A stretch of 64,000 nucleotides of DNA from Soonwooa sp023440705. GTDB taxonomy: Bacteria; Bacteroidota; Bacteroidia; Flavobacteriales; Weeksellaceae. Position 1 is the stretch's first letter, and each line of letters opens with the position of its first letter. The notes beneath the pieces are model-generated. The model ran no database searches. It was not told the origin of the DNA and saw only the letters and a program-made list of their open reading frames with translations. This document shows positions 33,948-42,952 of the stretch, piece after piece. Location: positions 94,896 through 158,895 of the forward strand of contig JAEXRP010000003.1 of assembly GCA_023440705.1 (NCBI GenBank). Reading direction: 5' to 3'. Both the position numbers and the translations under genes were made by a program.

Positions 33948-35219
33948 ATGGCAGTTCTGTATTCCATATTCATAGAGGTTTTTATTATCGTTTTTAAGCT
34001 GTTTGCAATGTTTAATGCAAAAGCTAGAAAAGGTTTGCTGGGTCGAAATACCGCGATTGACTCTGTACAAAGTCAATTAAATGGCGAGTCGGTCATTTGG
34101 ATGCATGCTGCAAGTTTGGGCGAGTACGAGCAAGGTTTGCCGGTTTTAGAACGGTTAAAAACAGAGTTTCCAGATTCTAAAATTCTTATCAGTTTTTTCT
34201 CACCTTCGGGTTATGAAAATGTAATTAAAAAAGAGACTATCGCCGATCTTATTATTTATCTGCCTTTTGATAGAAAGTCGACAATGCAAAAGTTGGTTAA
34301 TGCGATGGATGTTAAGATTTTCTTCACTGTAAAATATGATTATTGGTATCATTTACTTCGTGTTTTAAAATCAAAAAATACTAAAGTATTTGTGGTTTCG
34401 GCTTTGTTTTATGAAGGCCAAGTTTTTTTCAAAATGTATGGTGGCTGGTTTTCAAAACAGTTGAAGACTTGTCTAGATTGGGCTTTTCATCAGACTGTTG
34501 GAAGTTCGGCTTTGGCGAAAAGTGTCGGAATTAATCAATCTTCAGTAACTGGCGATACGCGATTTGATCGTGTTAAGCAGCTTAAAAACCGAGATAATCA
34601 CGTTCCTTTTATTTCAGAATATGTTTTTAATAGAAGAAGTATTGTGCTTGGAAGTTCTTGGGAAGCTGAGGAAAAAGCTGCGCAAGTTCTCCATAAAAAA
34701 CTTCCTAAAACAAAATTGATTATTGCGCCGCATGATTTGAAGCGAGTTCCGCATCTGAAGTTGCTATTTCCTGAAGCTTTATTGTATAGCGAAATTAATG
34801 AAAAGACTGATCTAGAGACTAATGTTCTTATTATAGATAGTATTGGTTTGTTGTCAAAATTATATTCTTATGCGACTTTAGCGGTTGTTGGTGGCGGCTA
34901 TCATAGTGCGGGACTTCATAATATTTTGGAAGCTGCAGCCTTCGGAATTCCTGTGTTTTTTGGAGATCAATACAAAAAGAATCCAGAAGCTGATGCTTTA
35001 ATAAAAATGAATGGCGGTAAAAGCTTTTCCGACGAATTTGCGATGGCTGGTTTTATTGAAGAATTGATTAAAAGCGCGAATCGTACACCAATTGATGAGG
35101 TATCGACTTTAAAAGAAATGTCCGAAAATGCAAAATTCTTTGTAGAATCTCAACCAGATGCGACGAAGAAAATTCTTGCTAAGATTTTAAGTTTCTTTCC
35201 CGAAAAGACAGTTGTTTAG
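33948..35219 (+). CDS. waaA: 3-deoxy-D-manno-octulosonic acid (Kdo) transferase
   Basis: WaaA transfers Kdo from CMP-Kdo to lipid A, the first step of LPS core synthesis, at the inner face of the cytoplasmic membrane. The 423-residue product has an N-terminal membrane anchor, then WMHAASLGEYEQGLPVLERL with the catalytic acidic residue of the family. TVKYDYWYHLL and SVTGDTRFDRV follow. The C-terminal CMP-Kdo region contains GGGYHSAGLHNILEAAAFGIPVFFG (seen in parts). ATG 33948 is preferred over TTG 33921 because of the promoter position. It converges with a GT2 gene, with 2 nt between the stops. Confidence 0.93.
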   Translation: MAVLYSIFIEVFIIVFKLFAMFNAKARKGLLGRNTAIDSVQSQLNGESVIWMHAASLGEYEQGLPVLERLKTEFPDSKILISFFSPSGYENVIKKETIADLIIYLPFDRKSTMQKLVNAMDVKIFFTVKYDYWYHLLRVLKSKNTKVFVVSALFYEGQVFFKMYGGWFSKQLKTCLDWAFHQTVGSSALAKSVGINQSSVTGDTRFDRVKQLKNRDNHVPFISEYVFNRRSIVLGSSWEAEEKAAQVLHKKLPKTKLIIAPHDLKRVPHLKLLFPEALLYSEINEKTDLETNVLIIDSIGLLSKLYSYATLAVVGGGYHSAGLHNILEAAAFGIPVFFGDQYKKNPEADALIKMNGGKSFSDEFAMAGFIEELIKSANRTPIDEVSTLKEMSENAKFFVESQPDATKKILAKILSFFPEKTVV

Positions 35220-35221
35220 TT

Positions 35222-35974
35222 TTAATTAAATAACTTCGAATACTTCATAAAGCCATTTAATGCCCAGTTAGCGGTGTAATACAAAGATTTAATTGTAGAA
35301 TAATTCATGTGATCTTTGTAAACCAAATATTGATCCTTTATGATATTTTTCTTGTTTCGAGAAACACTACTTTGGTGCATTCTGTATTTTGCCATGGTTT
35401 TCGGAAGTGGCTTTCCTTCGGGGATTTTCTTTAAAAGATTGAGCCACATCACATGATCTTCACGCTTGCTGCCTTCGGGAAAATATTCTTTACCAACACG
35501 CGCAGAATCGTACATGGACGACAAAAGTGACAATCGACAAGTTTTCAAAAGATTATTAAATGTCACTACTTTATCTGCTTTGAAATCTTCAATCTGAGGA
35601 ATTAAATCTTCATTACATCGCGCATAGTTAGAATAAGCAATTTCGGCTTTTTCCTTTTTCATGAAATTGACCATTTCTTCAAGGAAGTTGGGTTCCCAAA
35701 AATCGTCAGCGTCAAGAAAAGTGATGAAGCGTCCAGAAGCTTTCTCTAAAGATAAATTGCGAGCATGACCAGCACCACCATTTTTCTCAGCTTTTATTAA
35801 AATGATGCGTGGATCCTTGTATTGTTCGATGATTTCGGTGGTTTTATCCGAAGATTTATCATCCGTAATAATCCATTCCCAATCCGTCAAAGTCTGTGAT
35901 AAAACCGAATTAATTGTTTCCTGAATATACTTTTCGGTGTTGTAGCTCGGTGTGATAATCGAAACTTCTGGCAT
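35222..35974 (-). CDS. Family 2 glycosyltransferase
   Basis: The 250-residue GT-A enzyme has VSIITPSYNTEKYIQETINSVL, WIITDDKSSDKT and the metal motif FLDADDFW. A short C-terminal region contains REDHVMWLNLL and KYRMHQSSVSRNK. The pattern fits transferases that act on LPS core or teichuronic-type sugars. Its position tail to tail with waaA suggests a role in the LPS core. It has its own promoter box at 35988-35995. Confidence 0.88.
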   Translation of the reverse strand: MPEVSIITPSYNTEKYIQETINSVLSQTLTDWEWIITDDKSSDKTTEIIEQYKDPRIILIKAEKNGGAGHARNLSLEKASGRFITFLDADDFWEPNFLEEMVNFMKKEKAEIAYSNYARCNEDLIPQIEDFKADKVVTFNNLLKTCRLSLLSSMYDSARVGKEYFPEGSKREDHVMWLNLLKKIPEGKPLPKTMAKYRMHQSSVSRNKKNIIKDQYLVYKDHMNYSTIKSLYYTANWALNGFMKYSKLFN

Positions 35975-35987
35975 TTTGTGTTTTTTG

Positions 35988-35995
35988 CAAATTTA
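35988..35995 (-). promoter_or_regulatory. Promoter -7 box for the GT2 gene
   Basis: TAAATTTG on the minus strand, 13 nt before the ATG. Confidence 0.4.
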
Positions 35996-36007
35996 ATAAT
36001 ACTAAAA

Positions 36008-36029
36008 CAAAAAGAGCCTTTCGGCTCTT
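36008..36029 (-). terminator. Terminator of the DoxD-DoxA gene
   Basis: A 7-bp GC-rich stem AAGAGCC 36012-36018 / GGCTCTT 36023-36029 with loop TTTC is followed by T on the minus strand. Confidence 0.8.
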
Positions 36030-36033
36030 AAAT

Positions 36034-36999
36034 TTATTCTTGCATTTTGGCTTTCCAAGTTATTCCGCTGATGTCGGTTAAGACAATTTCGTGAATGCTT
36101 TGGTCGATTTCAAAACTTAAATTTGCTTTTGCGCCCAAAGGAAGAAGCAAACTATGTTTATGCGGTTTTATTTTTGCAACATAATAATTCTTGATTTGTT
36201 CTTTGTTGAGATTGCTCAAATCTTCCATACCTAGACTTTTGATTGAGTTGCCGTTTTGGTTCAAAAAATCAATTCCTATCAAGAAAGAACCGTAAACATC
36301 GGCACCTTCAATTCTCATAACATCAAAACTGACTTGGGTTTTATCTTGTTTAAGATTCGTGAGTTCCAATTTTGGTTTTACCGATTTGTTGTGAAGGTCG
36401 CCATAGACGCCACCATGAAAAACTTGATTAGTATAAAGTGTTAATCCAAATATTAAAAAACTGATGACTAAAAATGGCGTGTAGAATTTTAAATTTAGTT
36501 TATCATTAAATTTAGTTTCGTTTAAAATAAAATTCTTCGAAAGACCATCAATCGAAATTTTGCCGCCGCCTAATTGGAAAAGCGTGAATCCTCCAGCGAT
36601 TCCCAAAACGCCAATTTGCCATTCGTCGAGGCAAGTTGTTCCAATCCAGCCTGAGCCTAATAAGATTCCTAAAGCTAAAGACATAACGACAAGACTGTTG
36701 ATTCTGGTTTTGTAACCGATCATTAAAAATAAACCGACAAATCCCTCAACGATCGTGAAAATCCACATTTTAGTCAGTAGAATTTCGGGATTGCTAACGA
36801 GGTATTCTATTAAAGGTTTTATGAAAAGAGCGTTTGGTAAAAAGTGATTAAATTTTTCACCGATATAACCAGAAACTTCGGGATCGAGTTTGTTTTCTAA
36901 AATTAACCGCCTCCAAAAAGCGGAAAAATATGTCCAGCCAATAACAAGGCGGAGTGCTAATCCTGCGTTAGGAAAAGCATTGATAATTGTTTTGTTCAT
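36034..36999 (-). CDS. DoxD-DoxA fusion, TQO-like membrane protein
   Basis: The 321-residue protein has an N-terminal part with about four membrane helices that resembles DoxD (LALRLVIGWTYFSAFWRR, then GSGWIGTTCLDEWQIGVLGIAGG). One further helix lies near 170-190. A C-terminal soluble domain of about 120 residues (KPKLELTNLKQDKTQVSFDVMR ... ISGITWKAKMQE) fits DoxA. In Acidianus the two separate proteins form thiosulfate:quinone oxidoreductase. Fused forms occur in Bacteroidetes, with the substrate unproven. It lies 46 nt downstream of a small exported protein and may share its transcript. Confidence 0.78.
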   Translation of the reverse strand: MNKTIINAFPNAGLALRLVIGWTYFSAFWRRLILENKLDPEVSGYIGEKFNHFLPNALFIKPLIEYLVSNPEILLTKMWIFTIVEGFVGLFLMIGYKTRINSLVVMSLALGILLGSGWIGTTCLDEWQIGVLGIAGGFTLFQLGGGKISIDGLSKNFILNETKFNDKLNLKFYTPFLVISFLIFGLTLYTNQVFHGGVYGDLHNKSVKPKLELTNLKQDKTQVSFDVMRIEGADVYGSFLIGIDFLNQNGNSIKSLGMEDLSNLNKEQIKNYYVAKIKPHKHSLLLPLGAKANLSFEIDQSIHEIVLTDISGITWKAKMQE

Positions 37000-37045
37000 T
37001 ATTGCAATGTTTGATTTTAAATAAATTTTTGGTCTAAAAGTTTAT

Positions 37046-37393
37046 TTAAAAAATTGCAATTTTGAGTTGAGAATAGAGTAGAAAAAGGCGCTCTTGGACG
37101 CGCTCGTGAATGACAAAAGCTGTTTTTTCTTTAGTTTTAAAAATGAAATCTTCAACGTTTTTAAAACTGAAAAAATCATTTGCTAAAGCTTGATCAAGAA
37201 CAAATTTGACTTTTGTTTTGGTTTTGAAATTTTGGGTGTCACAAGTTGACTTATCCGAAAAATTACTTTTGTTGGGAGAGGTTTTATCAAAACTAAATTC
37301 CTTTTGCGACGTCATTTGGAAAAGACTTGCCTTCACGCTACATGGCGAAAACAAAATCCCGATCACAAAAATTATTTGTAAAAACACTCTCAT
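37046..37393 (-). CDS. Small exported hypothetical protein
   Basis: The 115-residue product has a signal peptide, MRVFLQIIFVIGILFSPCSVKA. The rest is basic and rich in Lys, Phe and Thr, with one Cys (STCDTQNF). I recognise no domain. The start is well supported by a TATTTTTG box that ends 5 nt before the ATG, which implies a leaderless message. It precedes the DoxD-DoxA gene by 46 nt and may be its partner. Confidence 0.6.
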   Translation of the reverse strand: MRVFLQIIFVIGILFSPCSVKASLFQMTSQKEFSFDKTSPNKSNFSDKSTCDTQNFKTKTKVKFVLDQALANDFFSFKNVEDFIFKTKEKTAFVIHERVQERLFLLYSQLKIAIF

Positions 37394-37398
37394 GTGGG

Positions 37399-37406
37399 CA
37401 AAAATA
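37399..37406 (-). promoter_or_regulatory. Promoter -7 box, leaderless spacing
   Basis: TATTTTTG on the minus strand, 5 nt (CCCAC) before ATG 37393. Confidence 0.5.
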
Positions 37407-37482
37407 GCCTTTTAAAATACCAAAACAAAGTTTTTAAGTTTTCTTAATACTTTATTTGCAGTTAAATATGTGTTAAAATGCT

Positions 37483-37604
37483 TATCTTTGGAAGTCTTTT
37501 TGGAAGCCAAAACGAAAGTGTTTTCCAAAATCTTATCTACAATTTTTGAATTTACCAGAAAAATTGATTTTAAAACTTCTATTGTTTAAAATTTTATATC
37601 TTTG
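37483..37604 (+). promoter_or_regulatory. Two candidate promoter boxes and a hairpin upstream of leuS
   Basis: TATCTTTG occurs at 37483-37490 and again at 37597-37604, 193 and 79 nt before the leuS GTG. An 8-bp stem TTTTGGAA 37497-37504 / TTCCAAAA 37523-37530 lies between them. No T-box features are seen. Confidence 0.4.
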
Positions 37605-37683
37605 CAATGTCGTTTTTAAAGATGTTAATATTTGGATTTTACAAGATTGATAGAATTATTAACTACAAAATAATATTTTAACA

Positions 37684-40551
37684 GTGTTTTACGATCACCA
37701 ACAGATTGAAAAGAAGTGGCAGAAGTATTGGGAAGAAAACCAAACTTACAAAACATCGGACGCTACTTCTAAGCCGAAATTTTATGTATTAGATATGTTC
37801 CCTTATCCATCGGGAGCAGGACTCCACGTGGGACATCCGCTCGGATATATTGCGTCGGATATCTATGCAAGATACAAAAGACATCAAGGCTATAATGTTC
37901 TACATCCTGTTGGTTACGATAGTTTTGGTTTGCCAGCGGAGCAATATGCCATCCAAACTGGACAGCATCCCGCGGTGACGACAGAGCAAAATATCAATCG
38001 TTATGAGGAGCAACTTAAAAAGATTGGTTTTTCTTTCGATTGGAGTCGAGAGATTCGCACATCTGATGCATCTTATTATAAATGGACGCAATGGATTTTT
38101 ATTCAGTTGTTTCATTCTTGGTATAATAAGGATACGGACAAAGCAGAATCTATTGATACGTTGATTCAACATTTTGAAGCAAAAGGAACAGGAGGTCTTA
38201 ATGCTAATCAAAATGACGAGCTAAGCTTTACTGCAGAAGAATGGAAAGCGGCTTCTGAAGAAGATAAGCAAGATATCTTATTAAATTATCGTTTGGCGTT
38301 TCGTGCTGAGACAACGGTTAACTGGTGTCCAGCTTTAGGAACGGTTTTAGCGAACGACGAAGTTATTGGAGGTAAGTCGGAGCGTGGCGGTTTTCCTGTG
38401 TATCAAAAGAAAATGATGCAATGGAGTATGCGTATTTCGGCATATTCTGAAAGATTGTTGCAAGGTCTTGCGACTTTGGATTGGCCACAGCCGCTAAAAG
38501 ATTCTCAGGAGTATTGGATTGGAAAATCTCAAGGAGCGAAAGTTAAGTTTTTGGTTGATGGTTCGCAGTTGACGGTTGATGGAAATAATGAATCTTCCGA
38601 CAACCAGCAACCAGCAGCCGACAATGTGATCGAAGTTTTCACAACGCGTCCTGATACTATTTTTGGTTCGACATTTATGGTGTTGGCGCCAGAAAATCCT
38701 TTGGTAGAAAATATTACAACAGAAGCTAAAAAAGCAGAAGTTGAAAACTATATTACTGAAACTTCTAAGAAAACGGAGCGCGATCGTATGGCTGATGTTA
38801 AGTCGGTTTCGGGTGCTTTCACAGGAAGTTATGCCATCAATCCTTTTACAGGAAAGAAAATGCCGATTTATATTTCGGATTATGTGTTGATGGGTTACGG
38901 AACAGGCGCAGTTATGGCAGTTCCGGCGCATGATGAACGCGATCACCGATTTGCAAAGAAATTCGGTTTAGAAATAATCGAAGTTGTTGCAGGTGGCGAA
39001 AATGTTCAGGAAGAAGCTTTTGCTTCAAAAGATGGAAAATGCATTAACTCTGATTTCTTGAATGGTTTAAATTACGAAGAAGCGAAATCTAAAATCATTG
39101 AAGAAATTGTAAAACGAAATATCGGCGAGGGTACAATTAATTATAGACAACGTGATGCGATTTTTTCTCGTCAGCGTTATTGGGGCGAGCCGGTTCCTGT
39201 TTATTTTAAAAACGATTTGCCTTACACATTGCCAGTTTCGGCTTTGCCATTAGCTTTGCCAGAAGTTGAAAAATATTTACCAACCGAAGACGGTGATCCA
39301 CCTTTAGGAAATGCCAAAGATTTTGCTTGGGACGAAGCGAATCAAAAAGTTGTTGCAACAGATTTAATCGATAATGTAACAGTATTTCCATTAGAATTGT
39401 CAACGATGCCAGGTTGGGCAGGTAGTTCTTGGTATTTCTTAAGATACATGGATCCGCACGATGATGAGGTGTTCTGCAAAAAAGAACTATCAGATTATTG
39501 GGGACAAGTTGATTTGTATATTGGTGGAAGCGAGCACGCAACAGGACATTTGTTGTATTCTCGTTTTTGGAATATGTTCTTAAAAGACAGAGGTTACATC
39601 GAGCAAAATGAACCTTTCCAAAAGTTGATTAACCAAGGGATGATTTTGGGAATGTCGGCTTATGTGTTTAGAGTTGATGGGACAAATCAGTTTGTTTCTA
39701 AAGCTTTGACTGGTGATTATAAAACACAGAAAATCCACGTTGATGTTTCTTTGTTAAAAGGAGGAAGCGACGAATTGGATACGGAAGCGTTTAAAAAATG
39801 GAGACCAGAATTTGCTGATGCTGAATTTATCTTAGAAGACGGAAAATACATTACAGAACGCGAGGTTGAGAAAATGTCAAAATCGAAGTTTAATGTGGTA
39901 AATCCTGATGATATTAGTGAAGAATTCGGAGCAGATTGTCTTCGTCTTTACGAAATGTTTTTAGGGCCGTTGGAGCAATCAAAACCTTGGAACACGCAAG
40001 GACTTAGTGGTGTTTATGGCTTTTTGAAAAAGTTCTGGAACTTGTATTTCGATGGTGATACTTTCGTGGTGAGCGATGAGGAGCCAATAAAAGCGGAATA
40101 TAAAGTGTTACATACTTTAATAAAGAAGGTCGTTTACGATGTTGAGAATTTCTCGTTTAATACATCAGTGTCATCTTTTATGATTGCAGTTAACGAATTG
40201 CAAAAATTAAAATGTAACAAAAGAGCGATTCTTGAACCTTTAGCTGTCATTATTTCACCCTATGCGCCGCATATTTGTGAGGAATTATGGAGTTTGTTAG
40301 GTCATAACGAAAGCGTGGAATATGTTGAATTCCCTGAATTGAATGAAATATATTTAGTTGAAGATGAAATTGAATATCCAGTTAGCTTTAATGGGAAAAT
40401 GAAATTCAAATTACCACTTTCTGCCACTTTGACAGCTGACGAAATTGAAGCAATAATATTAAAAGATGAGCGCGTGCTTAACTTTTTGGGAGGTCAAACT
40501 CCAAAAAAAATGATAATTGTGCCTAAGAAAATCATAAATATCGTACTTTAG
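37684..40551 (+). CDS. leuS: Leucyl-tRNA synthetase with in-frame repeat insertion
   Basis: The 955-residue class Ia synthetase charges tRNA-Leu. It starts at GTG 37684 (MFYDHQQIEKKWQKYWEEN). The HIGH-type motif lies in FPYPSGAGLHVGHPLGY, the CP1 editing domain runs from about 220 to 420 (FTTRPDTIFG, GTGAVMAVPAHDERD), and the KMSKS-type motif is EKMSKSKFN. A hydrophilic stretch at residues 292-314 (38557-38625) interrupts the start of the CP1 domain and is built of nucleotide repeats. Two further extra segments are visible, LIQHFEAKGTGGLNANQND and FRVDGTNQFVSKAL, and look typical of Bacteroidetes LeuRS. The gene stands alone. Confidence 0.96.
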   Translation: MFYDHQQIEKKWQKYWEENQTYKTSDATSKPKFYVLDMFPYPSGAGLHVGHPLGYIASDIYARYKRHQGYNVLHPVGYDSFGLPAEQYAIQTGQHPAVTTEQNINRYEEQLKKIGFSFDWSREIRTSDASYYKWTQWIFIQLFHSWYNKDTDKAESIDTLIQHFEAKGTGGLNANQNDELSFTAEEWKAASEEDKQDILLNYRLAFRAETTVNWCPALGTVLANDEVIGGKSERGGFPVYQKKMMQWSMRISAYSERLLQGLATLDWPQPLKDSQEYWIGKSQGAKVKFLVDGSQLTVDGNNESSDNQQPAADNVIEVFTTRPDTIFGSTFMVLAPENPLVENITTEAKKAEVENYITETSKKTERDRMADVKSVSGAFTGSYAINPFTGKKMPIYISDYVLMGYGTGAVMAVPAHDERDHRFAKKFGLEIIEVVAGGENVQEEAFASKDGKCINSDFLNGLNYEEAKSKIIEEIVKRNIGEGTINYRQRDAIFSRQRYWGEPVPVYFKNDLPYTLPVSALPLALPEVEKYLPTEDGDPPLGNAKDFAWDEANQKVVATDLIDNVTVFPLELSTMPGWAGSSWYFLRYMDPHDDEVFCKKELSDYWGQVDLYIGGSEHATGHLLYSRFWNMFLKDRGYIEQNEPFQKLINQGMILGMSAYVFRVDGTNQFVSKALTGDYKTQKIHVDVSLLKGGSDELDTEAFKKWRPEFADAEFILEDGKYITEREVEKMSKSKFNVVNPDDISEEFGADCLRLYEMFLGPLEQSKPWNTQGLSGVYGFLKKFWNLYFDGDTFVVSDEEPIKAEYKVLHTLIKKVVYDVENFSFNTSVSSFMIAVNELQKLKCNKRAILEPLAVIISPYAPHICEELWSLLGHNESVEYVEFPELNEIYLVEDEIEYPVSFNGKMKFKLPLSATLTADEIEAIILKDERVLNFLGGQTPKKMIIVPKKIINIVL
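38552..38625 (+). repeat. Repeat-derived insertion inside leuS
   Basis: A direct repeat GGTTGATGG occurs at 38553-38561 and 38574-38582, and a tandem CAACCAG at 38601-38614. It is low-complexity compared with the surrounding gene and encodes residues about 292-314. It resembles the GTTGA / CAACCAG repeats found between genes in flavobacteria, here kept in frame. Confidence 0.6.
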
Positions 40552-40825
40552 TGGCGTTTTTTAGTATAAATTAAGCGAGTGTTTAAAACGAAATACTATT
40601 TAAAATTTCAAAAAAATACAGGCTTATTTTAGACTTTATTAAAACGAATAAAAGTATAGAAGTAAAAATGATGCAATATTTTTTGAAATAAATATCAATA
40701 TAATAATTATTTATCTAAAGCGCTAATATAAATTAGAAGTTAAATGTATACTAAGTGTTGCATTTTTAATTTATTTGCCTTTATTTTACAACCTAGAAAA
40801 TTTAACAATTATAATTTAGTTTAAT

Positions 40826-41689
40826 ATGGAAATGAATGTTTCGAACACAGACGAGCAAGTAGTTGCTAGAAAAAAGGGAGGCCTTAATCCGGCTATAATT
40901 TTACCAATTCTTTACTTAGTTGCAGTAGCAATCTATCTATTTGTACTAGGTAATCCGTCTAACTTTGCTGCTAACCCAAAAGTAACGGGAGCATCAGTAG
41001 CTTTAGCAGATGTAGAATCTAAAGAATTACACCCAGAAGGATTTATGGGTATTATCTACATGGGAGGTCCAGTAGTACACATCCTTATCCTTTTCATGCT
41101 TACAGTAGTTGTGTTCTCGATTGAGCGTTTCTTAGTTTTAGGGAAAGCTGCAGGTAACGGTAACTTAGATAACTTCGTAATGAAAGTTAGAAGCTTACTT
41201 AACCAAAACAAGATTGATGAAGCAATGGAAGAGTGTGACAGACAAAAAGGATCTGTTGGTAACGTAGTTAAAGAAGGTCTTACGACTTACAAAGCTTTAG
41301 CTAAAGACAACACACTTAACAAGGAGCAAAAAATGATCGCTCTTAACAAGTCAATCGAAGAAGCTACAACTCTTGAGATGCCAATGTTAGAGAAAAACAT
41401 GAACATTCTTTCTACATTAGGTACAGTTGCAACCCTTATTGCACTTTTAGGTACGGTAATCGGGATGATTAAAGCGTTCCACGCTTTAGGATCTGGAGGT
41501 GGTACTCCTGATGCTGCTGCATTATCAATCGGTATTTCTGAGGCACTTATTAACACGGCTTTAGGTATTGGTACTTCAGCTATCGCGATTATTTTCTACA
41601 ACTTCTTTACTTCTAAAATTGATGGTTTAACTTATAAGATTGACGAAATCTCTATGAGTATCCAACAATCTTTCGCTGAGTTCAACTAA
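40826..41689 (+). CDS. exbB: ExbB/TolQ/MotA-family proton channel
   Basis: ExbB is the pentameric inner-membrane scaffold of the TonB motor. The 287-residue product has an N-terminal helix (PAIILPILYLVAVAIYLFVLG), a second near 87-110 followed by FSIERFLVLGKAAG, and the conserved C-terminal pair of helices with TLGTVATLIALLGTVIGMIKAF and ALINTALGIGTSAIAIIFYNFF. Synonymous codons look like those of the ribosomal genes, suggesting high expression. It heads exbB-exbD-exbD-tonB. The 274-nt region upstream has only a one-mismatch promoter box near 40772. Confidence 0.93.
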   Translation: MEMNVSNTDEQVVARKKGGLNPAIILPILYLVAVAIYLFVLGNPSNFAANPKVTGASVALADVESKELHPEGFMGIIYMGGPVVHILILFMLTVVVFSIERFLVLGKAAGNGNLDNFVMKVRSLLNQNKIDEAMEECDRQKGSVGNVVKEGLTTYKALAKDNTLNKEQKMIALNKSIEEATTLEMPMLEKNMNILSTLGTVATLIALLGTVIGMIKAFHALGSGGGTPDAAALSIGISEALINTALGIGTSAIAIIFYNFFTSKIDGLTYKIDEISMSIQQSFAEFN

Positions 41690-41764
41690 GAACAAACTCA
41701 GTTAGATAAAATTGCTAGCACGCAATTTGTAATTCAAGAAGTTAGTTAAAGAAATAATAATAAA

Positions 41765-42364
41765 ATGGCGAAAATTAAACCAAAAAGACATGGAGTAGTA
41801 ACCGACATGACAGCAATGTGTGATGTTGCGTTCTTACTACTTACATTCTTTATCTTGACCACACAGTTTAAGAAACCAGATGTGGAGCAAATCAAACCGC
41901 CATCATCAATATCAGAAAAATTGTTACCTGATGCGAGTCTTATGACCATCAACGTAACACCAGAAGGTAAATTCTATTTTACTCCAGTTGATAACGGTGC
42001 AGAAAGAGTACAGTTATTAGAAAAAATGGGTGCTAAATACGGAATGACTTTCAACGATAAAGAAAAGGTGGCATTTGCGAAAGTGCAAACAATCGGTGTT
42101 CCGATGAATCAGCTAAAAGGTTATCTAGGTCTTTCAGAAGATCAATTAAAAACCTTTAAAGCTAAAGAAGGAGTGCCTTTGGATAGCGTTAATAAGCAAG
42201 TTATTGATTGGGTACAACAAAGTTTGTCAGTTAACCCTAGCTACAAGTTAGCTATTAAAGGTGACGTGTCAACAAAGTATCCAAAAGTAAAAGACTTATT
42301 TGAAGGCTTGAGAGATATAGATTTTCTTAAGTTTTGGTTAATAACATCTCAAGAAGGGAAATAA
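41765..42364 (+). CDS. exbD: ExbD/TolR-family biopolymer transporter, first copy
   Basis: ExbD sits inside the ExbB pentamer and its membrane Asp carries protons. The 199-residue product has a short cytosolic N-terminus, one membrane helix (CDVAFLLLTFFILTTQF) with the conserved Asp, and a periplasmic domain. The motif before the helix reads DMTAM rather than the usual DMTPM. The second copy 9 nt downstream keeps the Pro. Two ExbD proteins per TonB cluster are common in Bacteroidetes. Confidence 0.92.
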   Translation: MAKIKPKRHGVVTDMTAMCDVAFLLLTFFILTTQFKKPDVEQIKPPSSISEKLLPDASLMTINVTPEGKFYFTPVDNGAERVQLLEKMGAKYGMTFNDKEKVAFAKVQTIGVPMNQLKGYLGLSEDQLKTFKAKEGVPLDSVNKQVIDWVQQSLSVNPSYKLAIKGDVSTKYPKVKDLFEGLRDIDFLKFWLITSQEGK

Positions 42365-42373
42365 TAAATAGAA

Positions 42374-42916
42374 ATGGCAGAAGTACAAGTAAAAGACAGT
42401 GGCGCCAAAGGCGGCAAGGTACGCTCGAAAAAGCAGAATACCAGAGTCGATATGACGCCGATGGTAGACTTAGGGTTTCTATTGATTACCTTCTTCATGT
42501 TTACCACTACTTTCAGTAAACCGAACGTGATGGATCTTGGTCTTCCGGCAAAACCGAAAGATGAGACTCAAAAACCGCCAGATACTGAAATTAAATTGAG
42601 CAACTCAATCTCAATTATTATTGGGAAAGATAATAGAGTTTTCTATCACCAACAAGATCAAGTTGGTCTTACTGACCAAACCTTGATGGAAACAAAGTAT
42701 GATAGAGAAGGGATTACAAAAGTAATCGAGCAAGCAAAAGCGAGAGCGGCAGATCAGAGCATGTTTACTGTGATTATTAAGCCGACTGATGATGCAGTGT
42801 ACAAAAATTTTGTAGATATTCTTGACGAAATGGCTATTACTAAGAATGAAAGATATGGGGTTACCGATATCAAACCTTGGGAATTGGCTGTTTATAAAAA
42901 GAAAGTGGGAGAATAA
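42374..42916 (+). CDS. exbD: ExbD/TolR-family biopolymer transporter, second copy
   Basis: The 180-residue paralog of the preceding gene has a basic N-terminus (GAKGGKVRSKKQNTRVDMTPM), the Asp-bearing helix VDLGFLLITFFMFTTTFS and a periplasmic domain with EMAITKNERYGVTDIKPWE. It keeps the canonical DMTPMVD motif. It likely forms a heteromeric ExbD with the first copy. tonB starts 36 nt downstream. Confidence 0.93.
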   Translation: MAEVQVKDSGAKGGKVRSKKQNTRVDMTPMVDLGFLLITFFMFTTTFSKPNVMDLGLPAKPKDETQKPPDTEIKLSNSISIIIGKDNRVFYHQQDQVGLTDQTLMETKYDREGITKVIEQAKARAADQSMFTVIIKPTDDAVYKNFVDILDEMAITKNERYGVTDIKPWELAVYKKKVGE

Positions 42917-42952
42917 TCTCCGAGCTACAATTAATTCTTAAATATTAAGAAA

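Noticed and set aside
37395..37683. T-box or leucine attenuator upstream of leuS
   Set aside because: No T-box sequence, no specifier hairpin with a Leu codon and no terminator/antiterminator pair are visible. T-boxes are also not expected in Bacteroidetes.
38494..38946. 150-codon minus-strand frame inside leuS
   Set aside because: It is antisense to an essential gene. Its repetitive LLVVG-like stretch is simply the complement of the leuS repeat insertion.
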